Origin: Pseudomonas panipatensis
GTDB lineage: Bacteria; Pseudomonadota; Gammaproteobacteria; Pseudomonadales; Pseudomonadaceae
Assembly: GCF_900099785.1 (NCBI RefSeq)
Contig: NZ_FNDS01000015.1
Span: forward strand, 29,131-93,130
Direction of reading: 5' to 3'
Length of the DNA: 64,000 nt
Numbering within the stretch: position 1 is the first letter of the stretch; the number at the start of each line of letters is the position of its first letter. Shown piece after piece: positions 36,236-45,092 of this stretch. A program made the position numbers and the translations under genes. Below the pieces are notes generated by a model. It saw nothing but the letters and a program-made list of their open reading frames with translations, did no database searches and was not told the DNA's origin.

Positions 36236-36987
36236 ACGGCGGCCTTGAAATGCCGGGCGTAGCGCGGGCACAGCTCGTCACGCTTGAGCAGGATGAACAC
36301 GTCGGCGACCTGGAAGTCCGGGTCCCAGCAGGGTTCGCCACAGATTTTCGCGCCCAGGCGCATGTAGGCCTTGAGCAGCGGCGGCAGCTCGGCGATGAGG
36401 TTGTCCGGCACCTCGCGCGGCGGCAGCGGGGTTTTCGGCTCGGCGCGCAGGTTCTGGTTGCACAGGTAGCGTTCGCGCAGGCGCTGCATCACCGCTTGGG
36501 CCTGGAGGCCGCCGTCGCGCATGGGGATGCTGGCGCAGCCCATCAGGTAGCGGTAGCCGCCTTCGTTGAGCACTTCCGCCAGTTCGCCCCAGAGCACGGC
36601 GATGGTGGCGCCGTTGCGGTAGGCCGGGTCGACGCAGGTGCGGCCGATTTCCAGCACCGGGCCCTCGAGATTCTGCAGGCCGTCGAGGCTGAACTCCTCT
36701 TCGCTGTAGTAGCGTCCGAGGCGTTCGGCGGCGCGATGGTCGAGCAGGCGGGTGGTGGCCACCAGCGCACCGCTGTTGAGGTCGCGCACGCCGATGTGCA
36801 GGCAGTGATGGTCGTAGTCGTCCATGTCCAGACCCAGTTCGGCGCCGTTGAGCCGGGCTTCGAATTCAGTGCTGAACACGCGGAAACGCAGGGCCTGGGC
36901 TTCGCGCAGGGCGCGGGGGCCGCGCAGGCGCACGGCCTTGAGGCGGCGTTCGCTCGGGGTGTCGCTGGAGAGGGCGATCTGACTCAT
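36232..36987 (-). CDS. olsB: L-ornithine N(alpha)-acyltransferase
   Basis: 251 residues from ATG 36987. GNAT-like hemolysin-type acyltransferase family: [36 protein letters not shown], then [15 protein letters not shown]. It links 3-hydroxyacyl-ACP to the alpha-amino group of ornithine, the first step of ornithine-lipid synthesis. Ornithine lipids replace phospholipids under phosphate limitation. A Pho box was not recognised upstream. Operon with olsA. Confidence 0.92.
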   Translation of the reverse strand: MSQIALSSDTPSERRLKAVRLRGPRALREAQALRFRVFSTEFEARLNGAELGLDMDDYDHHCLHIGVRDLNSGALVATTRLLDHRAAERLGRYYSEEEFSLDGLQNLEGPVLEIGRTCVDPAYRNGATIAVLWGELAEVLNEGGYRYLMGCASIPMRDGGLQAQAVMQRLRERYLCNQNLRAEPKTPLPPREVPDNLIAELPPLLKAYMRLGAKICGEPCWDPDFQVADVFILLKRDELCPRYARHFKAAV

Positions 36988-37127
36988 GCGGGCCTCCGTG
37001 AGCGGCCATGCGGGTTGCGGCCGGTCGGCTTTGTTGGGCAAGCTCAGGCTAGGAAGACGCGGTGTCACGCCCGTGACGCTGGCGTGATGCTTGTATGACA
37101 ACGAGCCCCCTGGAAGAGGATCGCCCG

Positions 37128-38024
37128 ATGCCCTGGAACCGCCTGCTCGGCCCACTCGACCGGCTGCCCGCCGGCCAGCCCCTGGAAGACTGGTACGCCG
37201 AATTGCTCGGCGTCGGCCATGGCGCCGGCAGCCTGGAGCTGGCGGTGCTTGCCGGGCGCCTGGCGGCGACTCCGGGGCTGGCCTTCCTCGGCGGTTACCA
37301 GGCGGCCTTGCGGGCGCTCTGGCCGGCCGCTCCGGCGAGCCTCGGCGCCTTCTGCGTCAGCGAAGGCAAGAGCCTGCGTCCGGCGGACCTGCAAACCCGC
37401 CTGGTTGGCCTGAGCCTCTATGGCAGCAAGAGTTTCGCCACCGCCGCCGGCAGTGCCGCCTGGTGGCTGGTGGCGGCGCGCGAGGAAGCTTCTGGCGAGG
37501 CGCCGCGCCTGGCCATGACCGTGGTTCTCGCCGGCGCCCCCGGCGTGCGCCTGGAGCCCATGGCGCCGATGCCGTTGATTCCCGACATCCCGCATGCGCG
37601 TCTGTTGCTCGACGGCGCCCATTGCGAACGCTTGCCCGGCGATGGCTGGGATGCCTACAGCAAGCCCTTCCGCACCCTCGAAGACTTGCACGTGATGGCC
37701 GCGCTGAGCGCCTGGTTGTATAGCCTGGCGCTGGAGTGCCACTGGCCGCGGGAGCTGCTGCTGCGCCTGGCGGGATTGCTCGGCGGCTGTGCGGAAGTCA
37801 GTCGACAGTCGGCCGTGGCCGCCGAAACGCACCTGCTGCTGGCCGGTCTGTTCGCCCAGTTCGAGGCGCTCGGTCCGGCGCTCGACGCGGCCTTCACCGG
37901 CGGTCCGGCGCACTGGGCGCAACATTGGCAACGCGACCGCACGGTGCTGGCCCTGGGCGGCAGCGCGCGCGCCAAGCGCCTGGAGAAGGCCCTGGCCGCG
38001 CTACGCCTTGATCCACGTCAGTGA
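37128..38024 (+). CDS. Acyl-CoA-dehydrogenase-like protein of unknown activity
   Basis: 298 residues from ATG 37128, which has AGAGGA 7 bases upstream; ATG 37095 is an alternative. The middle ([41 protein letters not shown]) resembles the beta domain of acyl-CoA dehydrogenases, and the C-terminal third is helical ([33 protein letters not shown]). It is shorter than the usual 380-400 residues; no complete FAD signature or catalytic Glu was identified. It is divergent from olsB; a link with lipid metabolism is only positional. Confidence 0.65.
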   Translation: MPWNRLLGPLDRLPAGQPLEDWYAELLGVGHGAGSLELAVLAGRLAATPGLAFLGGYQAALRALWPAAPASLGAFCVSEGKSLRPADLQTRLVGLSLYGSKSFATAAGSAAWWLVAAREEASGEAPRLAMTVVLAGAPGVRLEPMAPMPLIPDIPHARLLLDGAHCERLPGDGWDAYSKPFRTLEDLHVMAALSAWLYSLALECHWPRELLLRLAGLLGGCAEVSRQSAVAAETHLLLAGLFAQFEALGPALDAAFTGGPAHWAQHWQRDRTVLALGGSARAKRLEKALAALRLDPRQ

Positions 38025-38098
38025 GGGCCACAGGCGCTGCCGATTACCCTGCGCGACATTCCGCCGCCCGCCGGCATGCCTTGCAGGAATACCCCTCG

Positions 38099-38884
38099 AT
38101 GCGTCGCGAACCCATAGTGCTGTTCGACAACGGCACCCACCAATGCCTGTGCTTCGATAACCTCGTCACGGGCGAGGGGGTGCAGTCCAATCAGTTCCTC
38201 ATCGTCGATCACGGCCAGTACCTGCTGATCGATCCGGGCGGCGACCTGACCTACACGCCGCTGTCGCTGGAACTGTCCAAGCTGTTCCCGTTGCAGGAAC
38301 TGGACTACATCTTCGCCTCGCACCAGGACCCGGACATCATCGCCGCGCTGGACAAATGGCTGCTGCACACCCGCGCCAGGGTCATCTGCTCCAAGCTCTG
38401 GGCGCGCTTCCTGCCGCACCTGACGGCCAACTACCTGGCGGTCAGCCACGGCATTTCCACCTATGACCGCGTCATCCCGCTGCCGGACCGTGGCCAGTCG
38501 GTCGCCCTCGGCCGCTGCCAGTTGAAGATGCTGCCGGCGCATTTCCTGCACTCGGTGGGCAACTTCCAGCTCTACGACCCGGTGAGCAAGATCCTCTTCT
38601 CCGGCGACATGGGCGCCTCCCTGGTGGATGACGCCAGCCCGGTGCAGGACTTCGCCGCGCACATGCCGCACATGGCCGCTTTCCACCGGCGCTACATGGC
38701 GAGCAACAAGGTCGGCCGGCTGTGGGCGGCGATGGTCCGTGACCTCGACGTGCAGATGATGGTCCCGCAACACGGTCGTCCCTTCGTCGGCAAGGCAATG
38801 ATCGACCAGTTCCTCGACTGGATCGAAGGCCTCGAATGCGGCATGGACCTGCTCGGTCCCGAGGACTATCGCGTACCGCGCTGA
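38099..38884 (+). CDS. Metallo-beta-lactamase-fold protein of the ODP (oxygen-binding di-iron) type
   Basis: 261 residues from ATG 38099; the frame is open upstream but the neighbour spacing and homology favour this start. Single MBL-fold domain similar to the di-iron half of flavodiiron proteins, without a flavodoxin domain. Ligand positions: FASHQDPDIIAAL (in place of HxExDH), PAHFLHSVGNFQ, FSGDMGASLV, QHGRPFVG. Treponema ODP binds O2 and acts in aerotaxis-like signalling. A redox/oxygen role is inference. Confidence 0.82.
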   Translation: MRREPIVLFDNGTHQCLCFDNLVTGEGVQSNQFLIVDHGQYLLIDPGGDLTYTPLSLELSKLFPLQELDYIFASHQDPDIIAALDKWLLHTRARVICSKLWARFLPHLTANYLAVSHGISTYDRVIPLPDRGQSVALGRCQLKMLPAHFLHSVGNFQLYDPVSKILFSGDMGASLVDDASPVQDFAAHMPHMAAFHRRYMASNKVGRLWAAMVRDLDVQMMVPQHGRPFVGKAMIDQFLDWIEGLECGMDLLGPEDYRVPR

Positions 38885-38962
38885 GGCAGCGTGAGCGGCG
38901 CTTAATTCGGTCATCGGCGGCGTGCTAGGGTGGCGTCCGAAGCCCGGCACAAGAGGCCACCG

Positions 38963-40090
38963 ATGTCCCTCCCGTTGTTGCCTATGTTCCTGCGCGGCGC
39001 CGTACTCGGCGCCTGCCTGTTCTGCCTTTCCGCGGCGGCCGCGGAGGTCTGGCCGGAAGCCGACTGGACGCCTGCCAGCGTACCTGCCGGGCCGTCGCTG
39101 GCCGCCTTCGAGGCCTATGCCTTCGCGCCGCGCGACGACCTCACCCGCGAGGGCGTGCGCAGCGATGCCGTGGTGGTGATCCGCGACGGCCGGCTGATCT
39201 ATGAGCGCTACGCCGGCCCGACCCAGGTCGACACCCCGCACCTGGCCTGGTCGGTGAGCAAGAGCATCATGGCCTGCGTGCTCGGCGTGGCCTTCAGCGA
39301 GGGGCGTTTTCAGCTCGACGACCCGGTGCAGCAGCACTATCCCGCCTTCGCCGCGCACCCGGACATCCGCATACGCCACCTGCTCAACTGGAGTTCCGGC
39401 CTGGCCTGGCAGGAGGACTACGAGTACGCGCCGCTGAAGTCCTCGGTGGTCGCCATGCTCTACACCCGTGGGCGTGCGGACATGGCCGCCTTCGTCGCCG
39501 GCTTCGCGGCGGACGCCGCGCCGGGCACGCGCTTCCGCTACTCCAGCGGCGACAGCAATGTGCTCGCCGCCAGCCTCAAACAGATGGTCGGGCCGGCCTA
39601 TGCGGACTACCCCTGGACGGCGCTGTTCGAGCCGCTGGGCATCCGCTCGGCGGTGTGGGAGCGCGATGCCAGCGGCACCTTCGTCGGTTCCTCGTATGCC
39701 TACATGAGCGCGCGCGACCTGGCGCGCATCGGTTTGCTGATGCAGCGGGGCGGACGTTGGAAGGAACGCCAGTTGCTGGCGCCGGCCTGGCTGGGTTTCG
39801 TCCTCGCACCCTATGCCGGCTACCACCCGGAGCCGGGCCAGGAAGACGAGGCGGCGCCCGCTGGCCAGTGGTGGCTCAACCGCCTTCCCGGCAGCTCCGC
39901 GCGGCCTTGGCCGAGCGCACCGTCCAGCACCTTCGCCGCGCTCGGTCACTGGGGGCAGGCACTCTATGTTTTGCCCGAGCAGAAACTGGTGATCGTCCGC
40001 TATGCCGACGACCGCGACGGCAGCTACCGCCACGACGAATTTCTCAAGCGCGCTATCGCCGCCTTCGCCAGTCCGGAGGGCCAGCCATGA
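38963..40090 (+). CDS. Periplasmic penicillin-binding-fold serine hydrolase (beta-lactamase family)
   Basis: 375 residues from ATG 38963 (in-frame ATG 38930 is weaker). Signal peptide ends near AAAA/EVWPEA. Motifs: SVSK (SxxK, nucleophile Ser), YSSGDSN in the place of YxN, and the C-terminal HWGQ in the place of KTG. This set fits esterase- or 6-aminohexanoate hydrolase-like members of the class C-related family more than a true beta-lactamase. Coupled by ATGA to the next small gene. Confidence 0.88.
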   Translation: MSLPLLPMFLRGAVLGACLFCLSAAAAEVWPEADWTPASVPAGPSLAAFEAYAFAPRDDLTREGVRSDAVVVIRDGRLIYERYAGPTQVDTPHLAWSVSKSIMACVLGVAFSEGRFQLDDPVQQHYPAFAAHPDIRIRHLLNWSSGLAWQEDYEYAPLKSSVVAMLYTRGRADMAAFVAGFAADAAPGTRFRYSSGDSNVLAASLKQMVGPAYADYPWTALFEPLGIRSAVWERDASGTFVGSSYAYMSARDLARIGLLMQRGGRWKERQLLAPAWLGFVLAPYAGYHPEPGQEDEAAPAGQWWLNRLPGSSARPWPSAPSSTFAALGHWGQALYVLPEQKLVIVRYADDRDGSYRHDEFLKRAIAAFASPEGQP

Positions 40091-40419
40091 TTCGCCGCCA
40101 TCCGCTGCGCGTCGGGCTTTTTCTGCTGGTCTCGGCCTTGCTCGCCTGGTCCTGGCAGAACCGTGTGCACCTGGCCGCCTTCCCGCCGATCATCGGTGCC
40201 TACACGGCCAAGGAATACTGTTCGTGCCGCTATGTCATGGGCAATTCCGCCAGCTACTGCCAGGGCTATGCCAAGCAGTACGTACCGACCAGCGACTTCC
40301 GTGACGATGAGGTACACAAGCGCGTGACCGCCCGTGGCCTCGGCAGTACCCAGAGCGCCGCCTGGTTGGGCGCGCGCGAGGGCTGTCGGTTGTTGCCCGA
40401 GGCCGACCGCCAGCCCTGA
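40087..40419 (+). CDS. Small Cys-rich membrane-anchored protein, coupled to the serine hydrolase
   Basis: 110 residues. One N-terminal hydrophobic segment (~9-24) acts as signal or anchor. The periplasmic part has a CSCRY motif and two further Cys (SYCQGY and EGCRLL), then an acidic/basic tail; conserved-looking TARGLGSTQSAAWLGAREGCRLLPE. No domain I recognise. It overlaps the serine-hydrolase stop by 4 bases, so the two proteins are made together and probably act together in the periplasm. Cys pairs may bind metal or form disulfides. Confidence 0.75.
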   Translation: MIRRHPLRVGLFLLVSALLAWSWQNRVHLAAFPPIIGAYTAKEYCSCRYVMGNSASYCQGYAKQYVPTSDFRDDEVHKRVTARGLGSTQSAAWLGAREGCRLLPEADRQP

Positions 40420-40620
40420 TCGACTGGCGACCGCGAAGGGCGTGCCAGGACGTGGCCGCGTCTTTCCTCGTCGCTGCCCTGCGAGGCGCTTTGCGCCAGG
40501 CAGCGAATGCCGGCCGGCTGGCCCGAGCGCGCGTACTCCGGGCGGCGCCTTGGGTTCCGGCAGGGTTTGCCTGCTTTTGGTGCGCCGGCTAATGTGGCTC
40601 CCATGCAGCAAGGAGCCTTC

Positions 40621-40761
40621 ATGTTCAGAACCGTCTGCCTTGGCTGGGGCTGGCTCATGGCCGGGGTGCTTCGCGCGGCCTGGCGCCGCGACCTCGCATC
40701 ATCGCGATCGGCCCTCGGCGGCAGCCGGGATAGCGATGTCGCCTGTCTCGCCGCGCCATGA
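40621..40761 (+). CDS. Possible 46-residue leader peptide before the PLD gene
   Basis: ATG 40621 follows AAGGAG with 5 bases spacing, a better ribosome site than that of the PLD start. The reading frame (one possible TM: CLGWGWLMAGVLRAAW) ends at 40761 and overlaps the PLD ATG by 4 bases (ATGA), which suggests translational coupling. The tail is low-complexity, so it could be non-coding; no homologue recognised. The 40420-40620 stretch holds no other gene that I can support. Confidence 0.4.
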   Translation: MFRTVCLGWGWLMAGVLRAAWRRDLASSRSALGGSRDSDVACLAAP

Positions 40762-41915
40762 GAGGGCCGGTCTTCCCCTGGCGTGGCGGCAATCGTTTTG
40801 CCTTGCTCTGTGACGGCGAGAATTTCTTCCCGCGCATGCTCGCGGCCATTGCCGATGCCCAGCGCAGCGTCGAGCTGGAACTCTATCTGGTAGAGGGCGG
40901 AACCTGCTCCGAGGCACTGCTGGAAGCTCTGCTGAGCGCGCGCGCCCGCGGAGTCACGGTGCGCTGTCTGTTCGACGGCTTCGGCAGCCTGCGCCTGGGC
41001 AGCGCCTGGAGCCGCCGCCTGCGCGATGCCGGCGGCGAGCTGCGGTTGTACAACCCGCTGCACTGGAAGGCTGGCTGGCGCAACCTGTTCCGCGACCATC
41101 GCAAGCTGCTGCTGGTGGACCAACGCCTGGGCTTTGTCGGCGGTACCGGCGCCACCGATGAGTTCTGGTCGGTGCCGGATAACCGCAGTGCCTGGCACGA
41201 AGTCATGGTGGAAATTCAGGGGCCGGTGCTCGCCGACTGGCTGGCGCTGTTCGAGCGTCAATGGCAGGCCTGCCTCCAGGCCCGCGCCTGGCGCCCGCGT
41301 GAGGCGGTGCTTCCCGGTCGTCTGCCGGTGCAACCCGCTGGCGCCCATGGCCATGGCCGGGTGACCTATGCCGACGCCCGCCAGCACCGCGACATCCTGC
41401 GCTCGCTGGTGCGCAGCCTGAACGGCGCGCGGCAGCGCATCTGGCTGGCCACGCCTTACTTCCTGCCGACCTGGAAAGTTCGCCGGGCGCTGCGCAAGGC
41501 CGCGCGGCGTGGCGTCGAGGTGCGCCTGCTGCTGACCAGCCGGCTCACCGATCATGCGCCCGTGCGCTATGCTGGCCAGCGTTATTACCCGCGCTTGCTG
41601 CGCGCGGGGGTGCGGATTTTCGAGTATCAGCCACGCTTCTTGCATATGAAGGTGGCGTTGGTCGACGACTGGGTCAGTGTCGGTTCCTGCAACTTCGATC
41701 ATTGGAACCTTCGCTTCAATCTGGAGGCCAACATCGAGGTACTGGACGTGGATTTCACCGCCGACGTGGTGGACTGCCTGATCGCCGATTTCGCCCAGAG
41801 CCTTGAAATCGATCTCACCCGTTGGCAGGCGCGTTCCTGGTGGATGCGTCTGCACCAGCGCGTGTGGGGATGGCTGGACCGGCTGGTGGTGAATCTGCTC
41901 GATCGCCGCCGCTGA
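40758..41915 (+). CDS. Phospholipase D superfamily / cardiolipin-synthase-like protein
   Basis: 385 residues. Two HKD motifs: HRKLLLVDQRLGFVGGT (~114-130) and HMKVALVDDWVSVGSCN (~297-313), each HxKx4Dx6G(S/T). Compact, without the N-terminal transmembrane pair of ClsA, so closest to ClsB. Two basic, aromatic helices at the C-terminus may bind the membrane. Makes or hydrolyses phosphatidyl bonds; cardiolipin synthesis from PG or PE is the likely role. Confidence 0.88.
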   Translation: MRGPVFPWRGGNRFALLCDGENFFPRMLAAIADAQRSVELELYLVEGGTCSEALLEALLSARARGVTVRCLFDGFGSLRLGSAWSRRLRDAGGELRLYNPLHWKAGWRNLFRDHRKLLLVDQRLGFVGGTGATDEFWSVPDNRSAWHEVMVEIQGPVLADWLALFERQWQACLQARAWRPREAVLPGRLPVQPAGAHGHGRVTYADARQHRDILRSLVRSLNGARQRIWLATPYFLPTWKVRRALRKAARRGVEVRLLLTSRLTDHAPVRYAGQRYYPRLLRAGVRIFEYQPRFLHMKVALVDDWVSVGSCNFDHWNLRFNLEANIEVLDVDFTADVVDCLIADFAQSLEIDLTRWQARSWWMRLHQRVWGWLDRLVVNLLDRRR

Positions 41916-41970
41916 GCCGGGATGGCCGGATAGCGCATCGCTGAATGCGCACGAATAACAGGAGAGGGGC

Positions 41971-43248
41971 GTGAACAAACCCCGCAAAGAAAGGTTCATC
42001 GGGCTGGAGTGGCTGAGATTCCTGCTGGGACTCTACGTCGTGGTCTACCACACGTTGCATGCCTACCCGACGGAGCAGAAGTTCGCCGGCCTGGATGAGT
42101 TGACCAGCCTGGGCTTCTTTGCCACCAGCACCTTTTTCGTGCTCTCCGGCTTCCTTCTGGCGCATGTCTACATCCGCGACGGCAAGCTGCGTGAAAGCCC
42201 GCGCAGCTTTCTCACCAAGCGCTTTTCCAACCTCTACCCGATTCACCTCTTCTCGATCCTCCTGACCATTCTCGTGCTCTTTCTGATCAGCCACCTCGGC
42301 ATAGGCCCGGACCTCGATCAGGCCACCCCGCGCTTCGTCATGTACGACACCCACGACCCCATCGGGCGGGTCCATCCGGAGCTGTTCCGCCACTGGATGA
42401 GCGACCACGAGCTGCTGCTCAACAGCATTCTCCAACTGACCATGCTGCAGGCGTGGAATCCCTACTACCTGACCTTCAACGCACCGCTCTGGTCGTTGTC
42501 CACGCTGTTCTTCTTCTACCTCTGCTTCCCGTTCGTGGCGCCCTGGCTGATGCGGGTCCGGCACAAATGGGCGGGCCTGCTGCTGGTCTGCCTGCTGTAT
42601 CTGGTGCCGTCCGTGGTGCTGGTGCTCAGCCAGCGTTTCGGCATGCCCTGGACCGGTCTGATCCACCGCAATCCGCTGCTGCGCCTGCCGGAGTTCCTCG
42701 GCGGTATCCTCGCCTACGGACTGTTCCGCGAGCAGAAGGATCGCGGCCAGCTACCGGCAGCCGGCACGGTGGGCCTGTTGGCCGCCTGCATCGCAGGCAG
42801 CTTCCTGATCGCCGACTATCTCTATACGCGAGGCGGCGACCACTGGTACTTCCTGCTGCACAACGGCCTGTTGCTGCCGGCGCAACTGGTGCTGGTCTAC
42901 CTCTGTGCCATGCCGCGCGATCCGAAGCTGCAACTGGTGCGCGATTGGTCACCGCGCCTGGGCGCTGCCTCGCTGTCGTTGTTCGCCCTGCATGTGCCGT
43001 TGTTCACCCTGTTCTCGCGTGGCGAGAAGTTGATCCGCGCGCCTGGCGAGTGCCTGGCCGACTGGGCCTTCTGTGTCGAGTCAGCGACTCAGCAACAGCT
43101 GTCGTTGTGGCTGTACCCACTGTTCCTGTTGTTCATGGTGGTCAGTTGCGTGCTGTTCCAGGAGCGCCTGGTGGCGCCGGTGCGCAAATGGCTGGTGAGC
43201 CACCTGTTACCGCCGCCATTCGAAGCACACCCGGCGCCCCAGTCGTGA
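41971..43248 (+). CDS. Acyltransferase 3 family integral membrane protein (GTG start)
   Basis: 425 residues beginning at GTG 41971, preceded by a strong AGGAGAGG 4-10 bases upstream. About ten hydrophobic helices; the family start FIGLEWLRFLLGLYVVVYHTLHAYP contains the catalytic-type His (YHTLH), and FFATSTFFVLSGFLLAHVY follows. Such proteins O-acylate sugars of LPS, peptidoglycan or exported glycans. Acceptor unknown. Downstream of the PLD gene by 55 bases, perhaps same transcript. Confidence 0.87.
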   Translation: MNKPRKERFIGLEWLRFLLGLYVVVYHTLHAYPTEQKFAGLDELTSLGFFATSTFFVLSGFLLAHVYIRDGKLRESPRSFLTKRFSNLYPIHLFSILLTILVLFLISHLGIGPDLDQATPRFVMYDTHDPIGRVHPELFRHWMSDHELLLNSILQLTMLQAWNPYYLTFNAPLWSLSTLFFFYLCFPFVAPWLMRVRHKWAGLLLVCLLYLVPSVVLVLSQRFGMPWTGLIHRNPLLRLPEFLGGILAYGLFREQKDRGQLPAAGTVGLLAACIAGSFLIADYLYTRGGDHWYFLLHNGLLLPAQLVLVYLCAMPRDPKLQLVRDWSPRLGAASLSLFALHVPLFTLFSRGEKLIRAPGECLADWAFCVESATQQQLSLWLYPLFLLFMVVSCVLFQERLVAPVRKWLVSHLLPPPFEAHPAPQS

Positions 43249-43302
43249 GTCCCGCGCCTGCGGCCACCCGGACTTTCGGCGGGTGGCAGTGTCGGGGTGG
43301 CT

Positions 43303-43324
43303 GGTTATGCTCGCCGGCATAACC
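43303..43324 (+). promoter_or_regulatory. Perfect hairpin in the leader of the DUF2846 lipoprotein gene
   Basis: GGTTATGC-TCGCCG-GCATAACC, 8-bp arms, 20-41 bases before the start codon. A second GC hairpin (CCACCCG / CGGGTGG) lies just upstream (43264-43286). They may be a terminator of the acyltransferase plus an operator or mRNA leader structure. Confidence 0.4.
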
Positions 43325-43343
43325 ACAAGACAGGGGTGTGCGC

Positions 43344-43952
43344 ATGTTCCGTCGGGTCCTGAGCGTCCTGCTGTTATCGCTGTTGAGCGCTTGCAGCACG
43401 CCTGGCGCGTTCTTCGGGGCCGTCGATGGCGACCCGTTCACGCCCTTGCGGGCCACCGATGCGCGCCATGCCCTGGTCTACCTGTACCGCCCGCAGAACC
43501 AGTGGGCCGACGAGGAACTGGAGGCCCCCGGACTGTTCCTTGGCGGCACGCTGATCGGCAGCCTGCCGAGCAATGGCTACCTGGTCCTGGAGTTCGAGCC
43601 GGGTCGTTTCAAGCTGGAAATGCGCCGGCCGTTGCTGGGCGGTTTCTGGACCCTGCTCGCCGGCGGCCCGCTGGATTTCAACCGAATCGCCAGCTTCGAG
43701 TTCGAGACCCGGCCGGGCCATGTCTACTACCTGCGCTATGACGAAAGCCGCCTGCCGCCCAAACACGCGCAGGTTCCCGGCGCCGGCGACGGGCCGCTGC
43801 AACTGGTCAACGCCACGCTGGGCCAGGAAGAGATCGTCCATACCCGTCAGGTCCAGGCGCCGCGTCGTTTCACCGCCAGCGGCCACGAAGTGCGCGCGGA
43901 ACGCCACTTCTGGCAGGCCATCGGCCAGGCGCTGGGCCAGGTCGGCATCTGA
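43344..43952 (+). CDS. DUF2846-type lipoprotein
   Basis: 202 residues from ATG 43344; a GTG two codons earlier is possible, but AGGGGT is spaced best for the ATG. Lipobox LLSACSTPG. Body with strands ALVYLYRPQNQW, GTLIGSLPSNGYLVLEFEPGRFKLEM and RPGHVYYLRYDE, as in DUF2846 proteins. Function unknown; likely outer-membrane or periplasmic lipoprotein. Confidence 0.83.
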   Translation: MFRRVLSVLLLSLLSACSTPGAFFGAVDGDPFTPLRATDARHALVYLYRPQNQWADEELEAPGLFLGGTLIGSLPSNGYLVLEFEPGRFKLEMRRPLLGGFWTLLAGGPLDFNRIASFEFETRPGHVYYLRYDESRLPPKHAQVPGAGDGPLQLVNATLGQEEIVHTRQVQAPRRFTASGHEVRAERHFWQAIGQALGQVGI

Positions 43953-44052
43953 GCCTCTGTAGTAGCGGTCTATTACCCGAGCGGCAGGCTGGCGGCGGAT
44001 AATCCGGCTAACCTGATAAGCCCGATAGGGCATCTGCCGGAGGAAACGAGCA

Positions 44053-44634
44053 ATGGCCGCGAAGAAGATCCTGATGCTGGTCGGCGACTACGCCGAAGAC
44101 TACGAAACCATGGTGCCGTTCCAGGCGCTGTCGATGGTCGGCCACCTGGTGCACGCGGTTTGCCCGGACAAGAAGGCCGGTCAGTCGGTGCGCACGGCCA
44201 TCCATGACTTCGAGGGTGACCAGACCTACAGCGAAAAACCCGGGCACAACTTTGCCCTGAATGCCGACTTCGCTGGCGTGCGCGCCGAAGATTACGACGC
44301 GTTGCTGATTCCCGGTGGCCGCGCCCCCGAGTACCTGCGCCTGAACGCCAAGGTGATCGAACTGGTCCAGGCCTTCGATGCGGCGAAGAAGCCGATCGCC
44401 GCCGTCTGTCACGGCGCCCAACTGCTGGCCGCCGCCGGCGTGCTCAAGGGCCGCGCGTGCAGCGCCTACCCGGCCTGCGGTCCGGAAGTGCGCCTGGCGG
44501 GCGGTGAGTATGTGGATATCCCGGTGGACGCTGCCCATGTCGAAGGTAACCTGGTCACCGCGCCGGCGTGGCCGGCGCACCCGGCGTGGCTGGCGAAGTT
44601 CCTCGAACTGCTGGGCACCCGCATCAGCCTGTAA
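44053..44634 (+). CDS. DJ-1/PfpI-family protein
   Basis: 193 residues. [22 protein letters not shown] at the N-terminus, [15 protein letters not shown] and the nucleophile elbow with the conserved Cys in [14 protein letters not shown]. Family members act as chaperones, glyoxalases or peptidases (PfpI, YhbO). The Glu that activates the Cys is probably in the N-terminal DYETM segment. Which activity is present cannot be told from the sequence. Confidence 0.88.
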   Translation: MAAKKILMLVGDYAEDYETMVPFQALSMVGHLVHAVCPDKKAGQSVRTAIHDFEGDQTYSEKPGHNFALNADFAGVRAEDYDALLIPGGRAPEYLRLNAKVIELVQAFDAAKKPIAAVCHGAQLLAAAGVLKGRACSAYPACGPEVRLAGGEYVDIPVDAAHVEGNLVTAPAWPAHPAWLAKFLELLGTRISL

Positions 44635-44661
44635 GCGGACCGCGCAGCGAAGGAGCCGTGT

Positions 44662-44958
44662 ATGTGTGAACTCTACGTGAAGGCCGACCCCATTCTGTAC
44701 GAGTCGCGCTCGCGTTCATTGCGCATTCGCGGCGTGGTCACCACCCTGCGTCTGGAGAACCAGTTCTGGGACATCCTGCGGGAGATCGCCGAGGTCGACG
44801 GCATGACCACCAACCAGTTGATCAGCAAGCTCTACGACGAGGTGATGGACTACCGCGGCGAAGTGGTCAACTTCGCCTCCTTCCTGCGCGTCAGCTGTAC
44901 GCGCTACCTGGCGCAACGCCGCGCCACCGTGCACGAGTTGCCTCGGGCGCGGGCATAG
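44662..44958 (+). CDS. Ribbon-helix-helix domain protein
   Basis: 98 residues. A beta-strand (SLRIRGVVTTLRLEN) followed by two helices (QFWDILREIAEVDGMTTNQLISKLYDEVMDYRG) fits the RHH_4 DNA-binding fold; the remainder is helical and basic. Lies 28 bases after the DJ-1 gene, probably co-transcribed. Likely a transcription factor, but no target can be inferred. Confidence 0.78.
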   Translation: MCELYVKADPILYESRSRSLRIRGVVTTLRLENQFWDILREIAEVDGMTTNQLISKLYDEVMDYRGEVVNFASFLRVSCTRYLAQRRATVHELPRARA

Positions 44959-45042
44959 GCGGGTTGAGCCTGCGAAACCCATGCTGTCGAGAAGGGCTAT
45001 CGCTTCGCTCAAACCATCCCACGAGGCGTTTCCCGACGCCAT

Positions 45043-45073
45043 GAAAAAGCCCGGCACATGGCCGGGCTTTTTC
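45043..45073. terminator. Bidirectional terminator between the RHH gene and fumarase
   Basis: GAAAAAGCCCGGC-acatg-GCCGGGCTTTTTC: a perfect 13-bp palindrome with A/T runs on both sides, between two convergent genes. Confidence 0.93.
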
Positions 45074-45092
45074 ATGGGGCGAAGGTGAAGGC

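Noticed and set aside
38963..40090. True class C beta-lactamase
   Set aside because: YxN is YSS and KTG is HWG, so an esterase-like or peptidase role is more likely than antibiotic hydrolysis.
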